A DNA stretch of 64,000 nucleotides, taken from assembly GCF_904846315.1 (NCBI RefSeq), contig NZ_CAJHAF010000001.1:2976001-3040000 (forward strand), written 5' to 3'. The notes under the pieces were generated by a model. That model had not been told where the DNA came from, did no database searches, and was given only the letters and a program-made list of their open reading frames with translations. The DNA comes from Psychrobacter jeotgali. Lineage in GTDB: Bacteria > Pseudomonadota > Gammaproteobacteria > Pseudomonadales > Moraxellaceae. The position numbers and the translations under genes were made by a program. Shown here piece by piece: positions 27,386 to 36,326 of the stretch (position 1 is the stretch's first letter; every line of letters starts with the position of its first letter).

Positions 27386-28954
27386 TCAAGGCTCTTTACG
27401 CAGGGCTTCTTGCTTAAGCAATTCTTGCTCTTGCAAATGACGCTCTTCCCAGTAAGTGGCATTTTTAACACCAAACTTCTTAGGATCGAAAGTAAATCTC
27501 TTGTAACTGGTGCCGCCACCCGCTTTGAGCTGTGCCTCATAATCGCGCAAGATATCGATAGCTGGACGTGCTACAAAGAAGATGATGATAATACCGACAA
27601 TATTAAGCCATGCCATCAGACCAACGCCAACATCGCCAAGGCCCCAGATATAACCTGAGCTATTAAGTGCGCCATAAGCCACCATAAACATAATAATTAA
27701 CTTGACAATGAACTGACCCGCTTTACTAGCGCCTTTACCCATAGAGCGGGTTAGGTAGGAGATATTAACCTCAGCGATATAGTAGTAGGCCAAGATAGTC
27801 GTAAAGGCGAAGAAGAATACCGCTACGGCAATAAAGGTATTACCAAAAGTACCATAAACTGATTCCATCGCCATCTGAGTAAAGGAGGGCGAGTTGATCT
27901 CAATATCTGCCGCTACGTTTTGAACAAGGAACTGACCGTCTGCTAGCTCACCTTGGATGTTGTACATACCGGTAGATAAAATCATAAAGGCAGTAGCAGT
28001 ACAAACTAATAGCGTATCAACGTATACTGAGAACGCCTGTACCAAACCCTGCTGAGCAGGATGATCTACCGCGGCAGCAGCCGCAGCATGAGGGCCTGTA
28101 CCTTGACCGGCTTCATTGGAGTAGATACCACGCTTCACCCCCCAACCGATAGCGGCACCAAAACCAGCTTGCGCAGTAAAAATGTCACTAATGATCATTC
28201 CAAACACTTCTGGAATCTTACTAAAGTTAGTAAACATGATAAGTAAAGCCAGTAAAATATAGCCTAATGCCATAAAGGGAACGGCGTATTCTGTAAAGGT
28301 TGCAATACGCTTGATGCCGCCAAAAATGATAAATCCTAAGACTGCTAGGATAATACCTAGAGCGATAAGGCGAGTTGAACCGGTCTCCATACCTGCAAAG
28401 CTCATGGCTGAGCCTTCGCCTGCTACCTGAGCGACGGCGTTGATGACCCCGTTTGCTTGTACGCCGGGCAAGAACACCCCGCAAGCAATGATAGAAGCAA
28501 TGGCAAACAAAATACCGTACCACTTTTGACCGAGCGCGCGCTCAAAGTAATAAGCTGGACCACCACGGTATTCGCCGGTGACGACATCGCGCTCTTTATA
28601 AATCTGACCTAAGGTGGACTCCACATAAGCAGTAGATGCACCTAAGAAAGCTACTACCCACATCCAAAATACCGCACTTGGACCACCGAAACCAATAGCA
28701 GCAGCGACCCCAGCGATGTTACCCATACCCACGCGCCCAGCGAGGGAAACGGCTAGTGCCTGAAAGGATGAAATGCCATCGTTATCAGGTTTGCCTCTAA
28801 ATAATAGTCTAAGCATCTCTTTAAACAGCCGCACTTGTACGAAGCGCGTCATAACAGAATAAAAAAATCCTGCTAATAAACATAATCCTACTAACCAATT
28901 GCTCCAAATAAGTCCGTTTGCTACATCGACAAACTTTACTAAGTACTCTTCCAT
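27386..28954 (-). CDS. Alanine/glycine:cation symporter (AGCS family)
   Basis: The 522-residue inner-membrane protein takes up alanine or glycine with sodium. It has about eleven hydrophobic segments and the family's hallmark stretches: SLAGRVGMGNIAGVAAAI near residue 70-87, RGGPAYYFERALG near 130, and SNEAGQGTGPHAAAAA near 277-292. The C-terminal 45 residues are charged and rich in Glu, Lys and Gln. TAGGA lies ahead of the ATG. It is a single-gene unit with its own terminator. The amino-acid preference cannot be fixed by sequence. Confidence 0.93.
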   Translation of the reverse strand: MEEYLVKFVDVANGLIWSNWLVGLCLLAGFFYSVMTRFVQVRLFKEMLRLLFRGKPDNDGISSFQALAVSLAGRVGMGNIAGVAAAIGFGGPSAVFWMWVVAFLGASTAYVESTLGQIYKERDVVTGEYRGGPAYYFERALGQKWYGILFAIASIIACGVFLPGVQANGVINAVAQVAGEGSAMSFAGMETGSTRLIALGIILAVLGFIIFGGIKRIATFTEYAVPFMALGYILLALLIMFTNFSKIPEVFGMIISDIFTAQAGFGAAIGWGVKRGIYSNEAGQGTGPHAAAAAAVDHPAQQGLVQAFSVYVDTLLVCTATAFMILSTGMYNIQGELADGQFLVQNVAADIEINSPSFTQMAMESVYGTFGNTFIAVAVFFFAFTTILAYYYIAEVNISYLTRSMGKGASKAGQFIVKLIIMFMVAYGALNSSGYIWGLGDVGVGLMAWLNIVGIIIIFFVARPAIDILRDYEAQLKAGGGTSYKRFTFDPKKFGVKNATYWEERHLQEQELLKQEALRKEP

Positions 28955-29837
28955 ATTAATATTCCTAGTACTGTCTCAAAGTAGTTAGGGCTTATATGAG
29001 TACGGTTATTGCAATCAGTATTCATATCTATCTAACTACCGAGGATGGATTATAGTTGTCTGTATTTATCCGCTTGGCTTATTATTAGTAAGGCGCCATA
29101 CTCGTTGAATATAAAGCCCACTATTAACATAGATATCAGCTGCGGTCACAATTCCTTTTGCTGTTTTTTGCTGCGATATGATGACATCATCTAGTAAATG
29201 ATGAGTAAAATAACGAATAAACCAGCGGATAAAACAAGTTTTTATCATTGAATACTTACTTAACCGCTTAGAAACATACAACTTTTAATGAACAGTAATC
29301 GATGCTTGGAGTGGATTGTTTAGTTAAGCTCATGCTATAGGTTTAAAGTGAGTTTTTAGCTATAGTTTGGTCTTAATAAACAGCTAATAGGCAGATTGTC
29401 TAGTATCTAAGCTGCTAATAGGCTAGAGTAAGCTGATAATTAGCGATACCTAGCTAGCAGATGCCTAATAATTAATAAATCAACTACCAATTGTATGCAA
29501 ACCATACGGTTACGTAACTGCAATTTGCCACAGTTTGGTAGTAATTACTAGATTTTTCTTTAATTTAAGTAGGTTTATTTTAATTAAATTCAGTTTTAGA
29601 TCGGGCATATAAAGCCATATCGTATCCTTTATTGTTCTACTTATTGTCCACAAGACCTAAGCAAACAGGGCATGACTACTGTGAGAATTTGCGGTTGTTT
29701 TTTGGTAACGATGAATTGTAAAACGCTAAAGTTATCGCCATTATTAGCACAGAGCCAGACACCTAAATCTAGATACCAGAATCTATGTAATACTTATAAA
29801 CAGGTTCTGTAGAATTTTACCTTTTGGAGAGATGAGC
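28955..29837. other. Long non-coding stretch between divergent genes
   Basis: About 880 AT-rich bases lie between the AGCS gene and lemA. The only sizeable open frame (29066-29281, minus, 71 codons) has no ribosome binding site or recognisable sequence. Near 29400-29470 short CTAATAG, GCTAG and CTAGCAG elements recur. I see no tRNA, riboswitch or clear hairpin. Promoters for both flanking genes must be here. Confidence 0.4.
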
Positions 29838-30452
29838 ATGAAACGGCAGTCTATTATAAAACCTATATTGTTATCAGCAGTACTAGCTACTTCAACTGTT
29901 GGCTTAAGCGGTTGTGGTTATAACAGTTTACAGGCACAAGATGAGCAGGTTACCGCCTCGTGGTCAGAGGTTGTCAACCAATATCAGCGCCGTACAGACT
30001 TAGTACCGAATTTGGTAGAAGTGGTCAAACAGTATGCTGAACAAGAACAAGAAGTATTCACCCAAGTGGCGGCAGCCCGCTCGCAAGCAGGCGGCATTAC
30101 CGTGACTCCTGAGTTGTTGAATGACCCAGAAGCTATGGAGCGTTATGCTGAAGCGCAAGCGCAAATGACAGGAGCGTTATCTCGCCTAATGGCAGTTTCT
30201 GAGCGTTATCCTGAACTAAAATCTGATGCGCTCTTCCAAGACTTGCAGGCGCAGTTAGAAGGCACTGAAAACCGTATTGCGGTCGCCCGTAACCGTTATA
30301 TCCAAGAAGTTCAAGGCTATAATACAACCGTGCGTCAGTTCCCAACCAACATTACTGCTAAAGTATTCGGTATGGATGCCAAGCCCAACTTTACGGTTGC
30401 CGATGAAGAAGCCATCTCAACCGCACCGACTGTTAACTTTGGCGATAACTAA
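29838..30452 (+). CDS. LemA family lipoprotein
   Basis: The 204-residue protein has an N-terminal signal ending in the lipobox LSGC and then the helical LemA domain: SWSEVVNQYQRRTDLVPNL, with the conserved DLVPNLVE turn, and a later ENRIAVARNRY. LemA proteins form long helical bundles at the membrane; their task is not settled. Many have an N-terminal TM helix, but here a lipobox replaces it. The ATG at 29838 is seven bases after TGGAGA and is preferred to one at 29832. The next two genes encode TPM-domain proteins, a classic LemA partnership. Confidence 0.9.
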   Translation: MKRQSIIKPILLSAVLATSTVGLSGCGYNSLQAQDEQVTASWSEVVNQYQRRTDLVPNLVEVVKQYAEQEQEVFTQVAAARSQAGGITVTPELLNDPEAMERYAEAQAQMTGALSRLMAVSERYPELKSDALFQDLQAQLEGTENRIAVARNRYIQEVQGYNTTVRQFPTNITAKVFGMDAKPNFTVADEEAISTAPTVNFGDN

Positions 30453-30481
30453 TTTTATTGATAAATAAGTCAGTCACAATA

Positions 30482-30525
30482 AATAAAGCGGCTCAGTTGG
30501 ATAGGTATTCATGCGCCGCTTTATT
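30482..30525 (+). terminator. Hairpin between lemA and the first TPM gene
   Basis: AATAAAGCGGC and GCCGCTTTATT pair perfectly around a 22-base loop, followed by AT-rich sequence with short T-runs. It may be a terminator that limits transcription into the TPM genes, or an attenuator. Confidence 0.5.
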
Positions 30526-30669
30526 AATCTTTGCTAGCTCTCAATAGCTATAAGCAATGGCAACAGTAGCTATAATTAATAGCGATAAAGTTATTAAGCT
30601 TGCGATTATTCCTTGCTTAATAATATTGGTAAAACCCGTACAAGTGTCACTTAAGGTGGTAGAGATCAG

Positions 30670-31836
30670 ATGAATAACGCTAAAGCAATCATGTCCGTAT
30701 TACTATTCACTCTAAGTGCCAGTAGTGCAACGGCGCTATATGCCGCCCAAAATGATGAAGTGGCTATCGCTACTGATAACTCGGCTGCAACTACGCAGAG
30801 CCGTAGTGTTGAGGACCTAGTTGCTATCGCTAAAGCGGCTGAGTCTAACGAAGCTATCAATGATGCTGTACTCGGAAATGAAGCTATTAACGAGGCTATA
30901 TTAGGCAACGATGCCATCAACCCTAATGCAGCTAACAACAGTGCGGATACAACCAATAGAGAAACGACTACCACCCCGATCCAATCAACGGCGACAGGCG
31001 TCGATGCTGATAAACTGATTTTGAACAATCCAGTAGTTGATCAAGCTAATATCCTAAATCCTCAAGAAAAGCTACGTTTGGAGTCTCAGCTTCAAGGTAT
31101 CTATCGGCAAGGCTTAGCGCAAGCGGCAGTAGTCATCGTACCCACAACCAATGGTGTCCCTATTTTTGATTACTCGTTACAGGTCGCTGAGGAATGGGGT
31201 TTAGGCGAAGCCGATACTGATGATGGCTTGCTGATATTAGTCGCTGTTAATGATAGAAATATGTACATCCAGTCCGGCTATGGGCTAGAAGGCGTCCTAC
31301 CTGATGCAGCGCTCAACCGTATTATTCGTGAAGATATCACTCCTTATTTTAAGCAAAATGACTATGCATCGGGCATCTTGGCTGGGGTTAATAGTATTGA
31401 AACCCGTCTGACCGCTGACCCTGAGGTGTTGGCGCGCGCTGATGAGCAAGCTGCGGCACGAGAGGCACAGCAGGGGGCAGATGAGCTGCCTTCACCGATT
31501 TTCTTATTTATTATGGCGATGATATTTGGTAGCTTTATTACCAGTATCTTTGGTCGTGTCCTTGGTTCTATCTTGACCGCTGGCGGCTTTTTTGCAGGTT
31601 CGCTTGCTTTAGGCGGCGGCTTCTTTATGACTCTGATAATGGCCATATTTTTGTGGATGTTCTTAATCTCACGGGGCTCAGGTGGTGGTCGTGGAGGACG
31701 CGGCGGCGGTGGTGGCGGTGGAATGATATTCCTGCCAGGTATGGGCGGCGGTAGTAGCGGCGGCGGCTTCGGTGGTGGTGGCTTTGGCGGCGGTGGTGGC
31801 GGCTTCGGTGGCGGCGGCGCTGGTGGTTCGTGGTAA
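30670..31836 (+). CDS. TPM-domain (YgcG-like) protein with glycine-rich tail
   Basis: The 388-residue protein has an N-terminal signal (to about residue 25), a linker of about 90 residues with repeated AINDAVLGNEAI-type units, and a TPM domain (about 120-260) with VVDQANILNPQEKLRLESQL and DDGLLILVAVNDRNMYIQ. Two hydrophobic segments follow (~275-330) and then a Gly-rich tail ending GGSW. The family ties TPM to LemA in membrane stress or photosystem repair in plants; in bacteria the job is unclear. The tail probably faces the cytosol or packs on itself. It is followed by a second, soluble TPM gene. Confidence 0.88.
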   Translation: MNNAKAIMSVLLFTLSASSATALYAAQNDEVAIATDNSAATTQSRSVEDLVAIAKAAESNEAINDAVLGNEAINEAILGNDAINPNAANNSADTTNRETTTTPIQSTATGVDADKLILNNPVVDQANILNPQEKLRLESQLQGIYRQGLAQAAVVIVPTTNGVPIFDYSLQVAEEWGLGEADTDDGLLILVAVNDRNMYIQSGYGLEGVLPDAALNRIIREDITPYFKQNDYASGILAGVNSIETRLTADPEVLARADEQAAAREAQQGADELPSPIFLFIMAMIFGSFITSIFGRVLGSILTAGGFFAGSLALGGGFFMTLIMAIFLWMFLISRGSGGGRGGRGGGGGGGMIFLPGMGGGSSGGGFGGGGFGGGGGGFGGGGAGGSW

Positions 31837-31985
31837 TTTAGACTTAAAAACTATCTTGGCCTTGGTGTCATAGCCTCTAAGTAATAAACTTAGCATTATA
31901 GCGCAGCAAATGTATAGCATAAAAGCGATTTGGCTTTATACTTACCTGCTGACAGTGAGCAATAGCGTAATAAGGATTTAATATA

Positions 31986-32516
31986 ATGACACAAAACAAC
32001 CTACCTGCATCAAAGGCAAGCCTTGCTCGTTGGTGGCGTCAAGTCCTGTATGTACCTATGCTACACAGCAGGTGGCTCACCCCAGAGAGCAAAGCGCGCC
32101 TGACGGCAAAAGTGACTGAGGCAGAAAAAGGTCATCGCGGTGAGGTGTTTTTAGTGATAGAAAATCATCTGCCGATTCAAGCGGCGTATCATATAGATTG
32201 TCATGAACGTGCTATTGATTTATTTAGTGAATATAGGGTGTGGGATACTGAAGAGAACACTGGAGTCTTAGTTTATGTCAATCTTTGCGAGCATGGTTTA
32301 GAGATTGTCGCTGATCGAGGGATTAGCACCCATGTCAGTCCTACGGTATGGCGAGCGATGTGCGATAAAGCGCTGGCGGGTATTGCCAATAATAAAATAG
32401 AAGAGAGCTTAAGTGATCTGCTAAATGAAGTGGGCCAGCTCCTGCGTCAATACTATCATTTAGAGCACGACCCATCGGGTAATGAGCTGTCTGATACCGT
32501 GGTGTTCTTAAAGTAA
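31986..32516 (+). CDS. TPM-domain protein without signal or membrane segment
   Basis: The 176-residue protein lacks a signal peptide and has no clear TM helix. It begins with a basic, Trp-containing stretch (RWWRQVLYVP) and continues with a TPM domain: EKGHRGEVFLVIE near 48, ENTGVLVYVNL near 92, and LEIVADRGIS near 104. AAGGA precedes the ATG by a suitable distance. It is the third gene of a lemA-TPM-TPM set on one strand. A cytosolic or peripheral role beside the membrane-anchored partner is an inference. Confidence 0.85.
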   Translation: MTQNNLPASKASLARWWRQVLYVPMLHSRWLTPESKARLTAKVTEAEKGHRGEVFLVIENHLPIQAAYHIDCHERAIDLFSEYRVWDTEENTGVLVYVNLCEHGLEIVADRGISTHVSPTVWRAMCDKALAGIANNKIEESLSDLLNEVGQLLRQYYHLEHDPSGNELSDTVVFLK

Positions 32517-32595
32517 TACTATTATCATAGATAGTATTATCATCTCAAAGCTAAACATCAAGCTCGTATATAAAGGACGGTCTAAGATTCCTATT

Positions 32596-33594
32596 ATGAT
32601 TAATCTAATAAAAAAACTACCCAAAGCTGAACTACATTTACATATTGAAGGCTCACTAGAGCCCGAGCTGATGTTTAAGTTGGCCCAAAAGAACCAAATA
32701 GATATCCCTTATAAAACCATAGAGGATGTGCGCCAAGCTTATAACTTTACTAATCTGCAAAGCTTTTTAGACATCTATTATGCCGGTGCCAACGTCCTTG
32801 TGACCCAAGACGACTTTTATGATTTGACGTGGGAATATATCCAAAAATGCGTTGAAGATAACGTGGTGCATACCGAGATATTCTTTGATCCGCAAACCCA
32901 TACCGCTAGAGGTATCGCTTTTGAGACCGTGATAAATGGCATAAAGTCAGCGCTAGATGACGCCCAAGCGCGTTATGGCATCACGTCCGGTATTATCATG
33001 TGTTTCTTAAGACACCTATCGCAGCAAGATGCTTTTGACACCTTAACCCAAGCTTTGGCATATAAAGACGATATTACGGGCATTGGACTTGATTCAGCAG
33101 AATTAGGCAATCCGCCGTCAAAGTTCAAAGAGGTCTTTCAACAGGCGAAAGAAGAAGGCTTTAAATTGGTCGCTCATGCGGGTGAAGAAGCTGACTTTTC
33201 CTACATTTATGAAGCGATAGATTTATTAGCTATCGATAGAATTGACCATGGGGTGCAATCCATCGGCAGTAATGAGCTGATGCAAAGGCTAAAAGCGGAG
33301 CAGATACCGCTTACCGTTTGCCCAAACTCAAATATTGAGCTCAAGGTCTTTGACAGTTATGAGCAGCATAATATAAAGCAGCTATTGGATTACGGCCTGA
33401 ATGTCTGCGTCAATTCAGACGATCCTGCTTATTTTAAAGGTTATATCAATCAGAACTTTATCAATTTATATGAGCACTTATCATTAACAGAAGATGATAT
33501 TGTGACTTTAGTAAAAAACTCTTTTAGATCCTCATTTATAGATGACGACCTAAAAGAGCATTATTTAAATAAAGTGGATCAAGCTTTGCGCTAA
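32596..33594 (+). CDS. Adenine deaminase of the adenosine deaminase superfamily
   Basis: The 332-residue metal-dependent amidohydrolase has the zinc-site motifs of the ADA family: KAELHLHIEGSLEPEL near residue 9, KLVAHAGEEA near 193, the RIDHGVQSIG His near 215, and NSDDPAYFKGY near 275. HIEGSLEPE (in place of HVDG or HLDG of adenosine deaminase) and the SAELGNPPSKF run are marks I associate with the adenine deaminase (ADE) branch, so it likely turns adenine to hypoxanthine in purine salvage. That subfamily call is an inference. No strong Shine-Dalgarno is visible close to the ATG. Confidence 0.85.
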   Translation: MINLIKKLPKAELHLHIEGSLEPELMFKLAQKNQIDIPYKTIEDVRQAYNFTNLQSFLDIYYAGANVLVTQDDFYDLTWEYIQKCVEDNVVHTEIFFDPQTHTARGIAFETVINGIKSALDDAQARYGITSGIIMCFLRHLSQQDAFDTLTQALAYKDDITGIGLDSAELGNPPSKFKEVFQQAKEEGFKLVAHAGEEADFSYIYEAIDLLAIDRIDHGVQSIGSNELMQRLKAEQIPLTVCPNSNIELKVFDSYEQHNIKQLLDYGLNVCVNSDDPAYFKGYINQNFINLYEHLSLTEDDIVTLVKNSFRSSFIDDDLKEHYLNKVDQALR

Positions 33595-33623
33595 ATACTG
33601 ATTTTAGCTCTAGATTACTGATT

Positions 33624-34418
33624 TCATTCTTCATTGAGCTTGTGGACTAAATGCGGCATAACCATGCCCGCTTTTTCAGCCAAAGTAATATCCACCAAAG
33701 TATTGGGCGTAGGATTCGGATTAATCTCGATGACCTTAGCGCCATTACTTTTGGCAAGCTGCGCTAAACCTGCGGCTGGATATACCAAACTTGAAGTACC
33801 AATACTGATAAACACCTCACAGTGCGCTGCGCTATCCTCTGCAGTCTGCCATGCCCCTGTAGGTAGCATCTCGCCGAACCAAACGATATCGGGGCGGATA
33901 TAACCGTCACAATGCGGGCAATTTATCAGCTCACTATCAAAACTCAAAGTGCTCTTATCCACGGTCTCTGATTGGTCGCCATAAGGTCTATCACACTGAC
34001 TACAGCGGTTGCGCCATAGATGACCATGCAGATGGGTAGTGGTACTACCAGCCTGCTCATGTAAGTCATCGACGTTTTGGGTAATTAGGGTCACTTGTTG
34101 CCCCTGACTTTCAGCACGCTGCTGCCATTTGGCAATAGCATGATGGGCCGGGTTTGGCGCTTTATCGTGTACCAACTGCCGCCGCCATTGATACCACGAC
34201 CAAACCAATTCAGGATCACGCATAAAGGCATCTATACTGGCCAAATCCTCGGCACGGTACTGCTCCCATAATCCGGTTTGCTTATCACGAAAGGTAGGAA
34301 TACCGCTTTCGGCTGAAACACCCGCGCCCGTCAAGATACAGATACGCTTTGCCGACTGCAATAAAGTTGCCGCACGCGTGACTTCTGATGTTAATTGTGG
34401 GGATAATTCTGCTAACAT
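33624..34418 (-). CDS. NAD-dependent protein deacylase of the sirtuin family
   Basis: The 264-residue sirtuin removes acyl groups from lysines using NAD. Visible are GAGVSAESGIPTFR near residue 30, QNVDDLHEQAG with the catalytic His in LHGHLW, and a zinc site CSQC plus CPHC. In YQWRRQ, the Tyr and Arg spaced three apart match the class III pattern of CobB and SIRT5, which favours desuccinylase or demalonylase activity. The ATG at 34418 has GAGG eight bases upstream; the frame opens at a TTG two codons earlier. It is divergent from the small gene at 34451, with only 32 bases between the starts. Confidence 0.92.
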   Translation of the reverse strand: MLAELSPQLTSEVTRAATLLQSAKRICILTGAGVSAESGIPTFRDKQTGLWEQYRAEDLASIDAFMRDPELVWSWYQWRRQLVHDKAPNPAHHAIAKWQQRAESQGQQVTLITQNVDDLHEQAGSTTTHLHGHLWRNRCSQCDRPYGDQSETVDKSTLSFDSELINCPHCDGYIRPDIVWFGEMLPTGAWQTAEDSAAHCEVFISIGTSSLVYPAAGLAQLAKSNGAKVIEINPNPTPNTLVDITLAEKAGMVMPHLVHKLNEE

Positions 34419-34450
34419 AACCAAAACCTCGCTAATAATGGATATCTCCT

Positions 34451-34822
34451 ATGATAGACGGAATATGGTGGCTTGTCATATTACTGGTAATCGTTGCTGC
34501 TTTGTGGTTGATCGCGCACCTACGTGGCAGTAAAGTGGGTAAAAATGGAAAAACGGTTAACAATAGCCATAAAAGCCCAAAACCACTGACTAACGACAGC
34601 CTACACAAGCTTAATGAGCTTATCCGCCGTCATTTTCCTGAGTATCAAGTGAGCCGCCGTGCCAATCATCTATTGATTACCAAACAGGGGATAAAAGTGG
34701 CGATGCTAACGATAGACAAAAGCGTAGCGATGGGGCAGCGCCGTTTAGGAGAGGTGCCGGTTATCAATTATCACCGTGTCCCCAGCCGTGCTCAGCTCAG
34801 TGCTCATTTGCAGGATAGCTAG
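34451..34822 (+). CDS. Unknown small protein with one membrane anchor
   Basis: The 123-residue protein has one hydrophobic segment (residues ~4-23), a basic linker and a small soluble region of about 70 residues with LNELIRRHFPEYQVSRR and RANHLLITKQGIKVAMLTIDK, suggesting an alpha/beta fold. I do not recognise a family with confidence. It is transcribed away from the sirtuin and its start is very near that gene's start, so the two share a short control region. It ends about 100 bases before tRNA-Arg, which is on the other strand. Confidence 0.6.
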   Translation: MIDGIWWLVILLVIVAALWLIAHLRGSKVGKNGKTVNNSHKSPKPLTNDSLHKLNELIRRHFPEYQVSRRANHLLITKQGIKVAMLTIDKSVAMGQRRLGEVPVINYHRVPSRAQLSAHLQDS

Positions 34823-34926
34823 TTTTAAGCGTAGATAGCTTTTAGGCTAATCAATAAAGCTTGAAAGTGGTTGAGTGTTTTTATAGATTTTAGGGGAAGT
34901 GCCAAAGAAAGGCAAAATACAATAAA

Positions 34927-35003
34927 TGGTGCGCTCGGCGGGAATCGAACCCACGACCCTCGGCTTCGGAGACCGATACTCTATCCAACTGAGCTACGAG
35001 CGC
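34927..35003 (-). tRNA. tRNA-Arg (anticodon CCG)
   Basis: The minus strand from 35003 reads GCGCTCG, a D-arm with AGCTCAGTTGGATAGAG, an anticodon stem and loop with CTCCGAA (anticodon CCG), the T-loop GGTTCGATTCC and an acceptor end CGAGCGC plus discriminator A; CCA is encoded. The cloverleaf is complete. It reads the CGG arginine codon. Confidence 0.96.
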
Positions 35004-35358
35004 ATAATAACAGTCAACTTTATAAGGATAATAATTTTGACTATAAATAACAGCCTAGATTAAGCTGTTTGAAAAATAAAGACCGCCTAGTCTAACAAAT
35101 AAAAGCTAGAATGCCAACGCTCAAAGCTCGCTTGTAAGGTTTTTTAAGAAAAAACAAGATAGTCTACAAACAAGCATGGCAATTTACCACGCTTTTCCCT
35201 TATAATGTCAGGGAGAATATATTCATAATCACCGATTACAAATAGGTTCGCAGTTTAAATCAAGGTCTGCTACTGTTAATTACAGATTATCAGTAGACGC
35301 TAGACCAGCTATTTAATCCCTGCTGGCCATTTGTATATGTAATAAGAGAACGTGACGA
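35004..35358. other. Intergenic region with the cytochrome gene promoter
   Basis: This 355-base region holds the tRNA-Arg promoter on one side and the cytochrome promoter on the other. At 35201-35206 a perfect TATAAT lies 18 bases after TGGCAA. A weak hairpin TTTTTTAAGAAAAAA sits at about 35140-35154. No other gene is visible. Confidence 0.4.
35177..35206 (+). promoter_or_regulatory. Likely sigma-70 promoter of the cytochrome c5 gene
   Basis: TGGCAA at 35177-35182 and TATAAT at 35201-35206 are spaced by 18 bases. The start codon is about 150 bases downstream, so a long leader would result. Confidence 0.45.
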
Positions 35359-36003
35359 ATGAGAAAAGTAGTTATGTTATCGGCAGCTGCCATTCTAGGA
35401 ATCGCTAGTATCGCGGTGAGCCAGGCTGAAGATATTGTAGATACCCCTGTAACTATCTCTGAGGTAGAAGAGGCGCAGGAAGTCGTTGAGGATGCGCCAG
35501 AAGTATTGGGCGATGAGACTCAAGCGGCCGCTGATACTGGAGAAGGCGATGCGGTAGCAGATGCTGCCGCTGAAGAAACCGTACAAGCTGCAGCTCCTGC
35601 CGTTGAAGAAGAGCCGATTCCTGAAGATACCCCCCAAGTGCAAAAGCTCATCGCTTTGTATCCGAATCTAATTGCTCGTATCCAACCAGTCGGCAATATC
35701 TGCTATGAAGGCGAAACGTGTAATGTGACCACACGTGCAGCGAGTGCCTCAGCTGATGGTGGCCCTCGTGATGGCGCTACGGTCTACAATGCTGTATGTC
35801 AGACTTGCCACGCTGCGGGCTTGCTAGGCTCACCAATTTTAGGTGATGCTGGAGCTTGGGGACCTCGTATTGCCAAAGGCGAAGAGACTTTATACACCCA
35901 TGCGATTCAAGGTTTCAACGCTATGCCTGCTAAGGGTGGCGCGGATATCCCTGATGAAGAAGTTCAAAACGCTGTAGATTATATGATTAGCGAAGCCAGC
36001 TAG
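35359..36003 (+). CDS. Cytochrome c5-like protein with acidic linker
   Basis: The 214-residue precursor has a signal peptide to about residue 23 (SQA) and then some 70 residues very rich in Glu, Asp and Ala. A cytochrome c domain follows (about 125-214), with heme motif CQTCH and a probable axial Met in NAMPAKGGADIPD. A second Cys pair, CYEGETC (~113-119), sits just ahead of the heme domain and could form a disulfide. Cytochrome c5 proteins carry electrons to terminal oxidases. The acidic stretch is an unusual linker. A strong terminator follows. Confidence 0.87.
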   Translation: MRKVVMLSAAAILGIASIAVSQAEDIVDTPVTISEVEEAQEVVEDAPEVLGDETQAAADTGEGDAVADAAAEETVQAAAPAVEEEPIPEDTPQVQKLIALYPNLIARIQPVGNICYEGETCNVTTRAASASADGGPRDGATVYNAVCQTCHAAGLLGSPILGDAGAWGPRIAKGEETLYTHAIQGFNAMPAKGGADIPDEEVQNAVDYMISEAS

Positions 36004-36326
36004 TTTTTCTAGCAGAACTTTTAAGTTATGGATTGGACTTAGCTATTTATAAACGATGCTGACTCATGCGCTGTATTATGAGCAGCAATGATTTATGTTT
36101 AATCCAGCTATGTTGTTTTATTTATAAAAAAGCGCCTATTTTATTTGGTAAGATAGGCGCTTTTTTGTGGCTGATGATTAATATTATCAATAACATTGTT
36201 ATAGCTAAAGACAGTTGAAATTAGACATCAGAAGCCTCATTTCAACCCATTAAGTTATCTACTTTATAGATTGTTATTTTTAATCAATGCTACTAAATCA
36301 ATTATTAAATAAATATAGAGGTCTTC
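36004..36326. other. Intergenic region with terminator
   Basis: This 323-base spacer contains the cytochrome gene's terminator at 36126-36166 and, beyond it, the promoter region of the ABC transporter genes, which I could not resolve into hexamers. AGAGG lies ahead of the ATP-binding gene. Confidence 0.4.
36126..36166 (+). terminator. Rho-independent terminator of the cytochrome gene
   Basis: AAAAAAGCGCCTATTTTA pairs (one G-U) with TAAGATAGGCGCTTTTTT. The arms are nearly the same as those of the terminator at 39086-39123. Confidence 0.88.

Noticed and set aside
29066..29281. 71-codon ORF on the minus strand between the AGCS gene and lemA
   Set aside because: No ribosome binding site, no recognisable sequence, and it lies in AT-rich spacer where chance frames are frequent.
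31678..31920. Ala/Thr-rich minus-strand ORF opposite the YgcG-like gene
   Set aside because: It is the complement of the glycine-rich tail codons and has no independent support.
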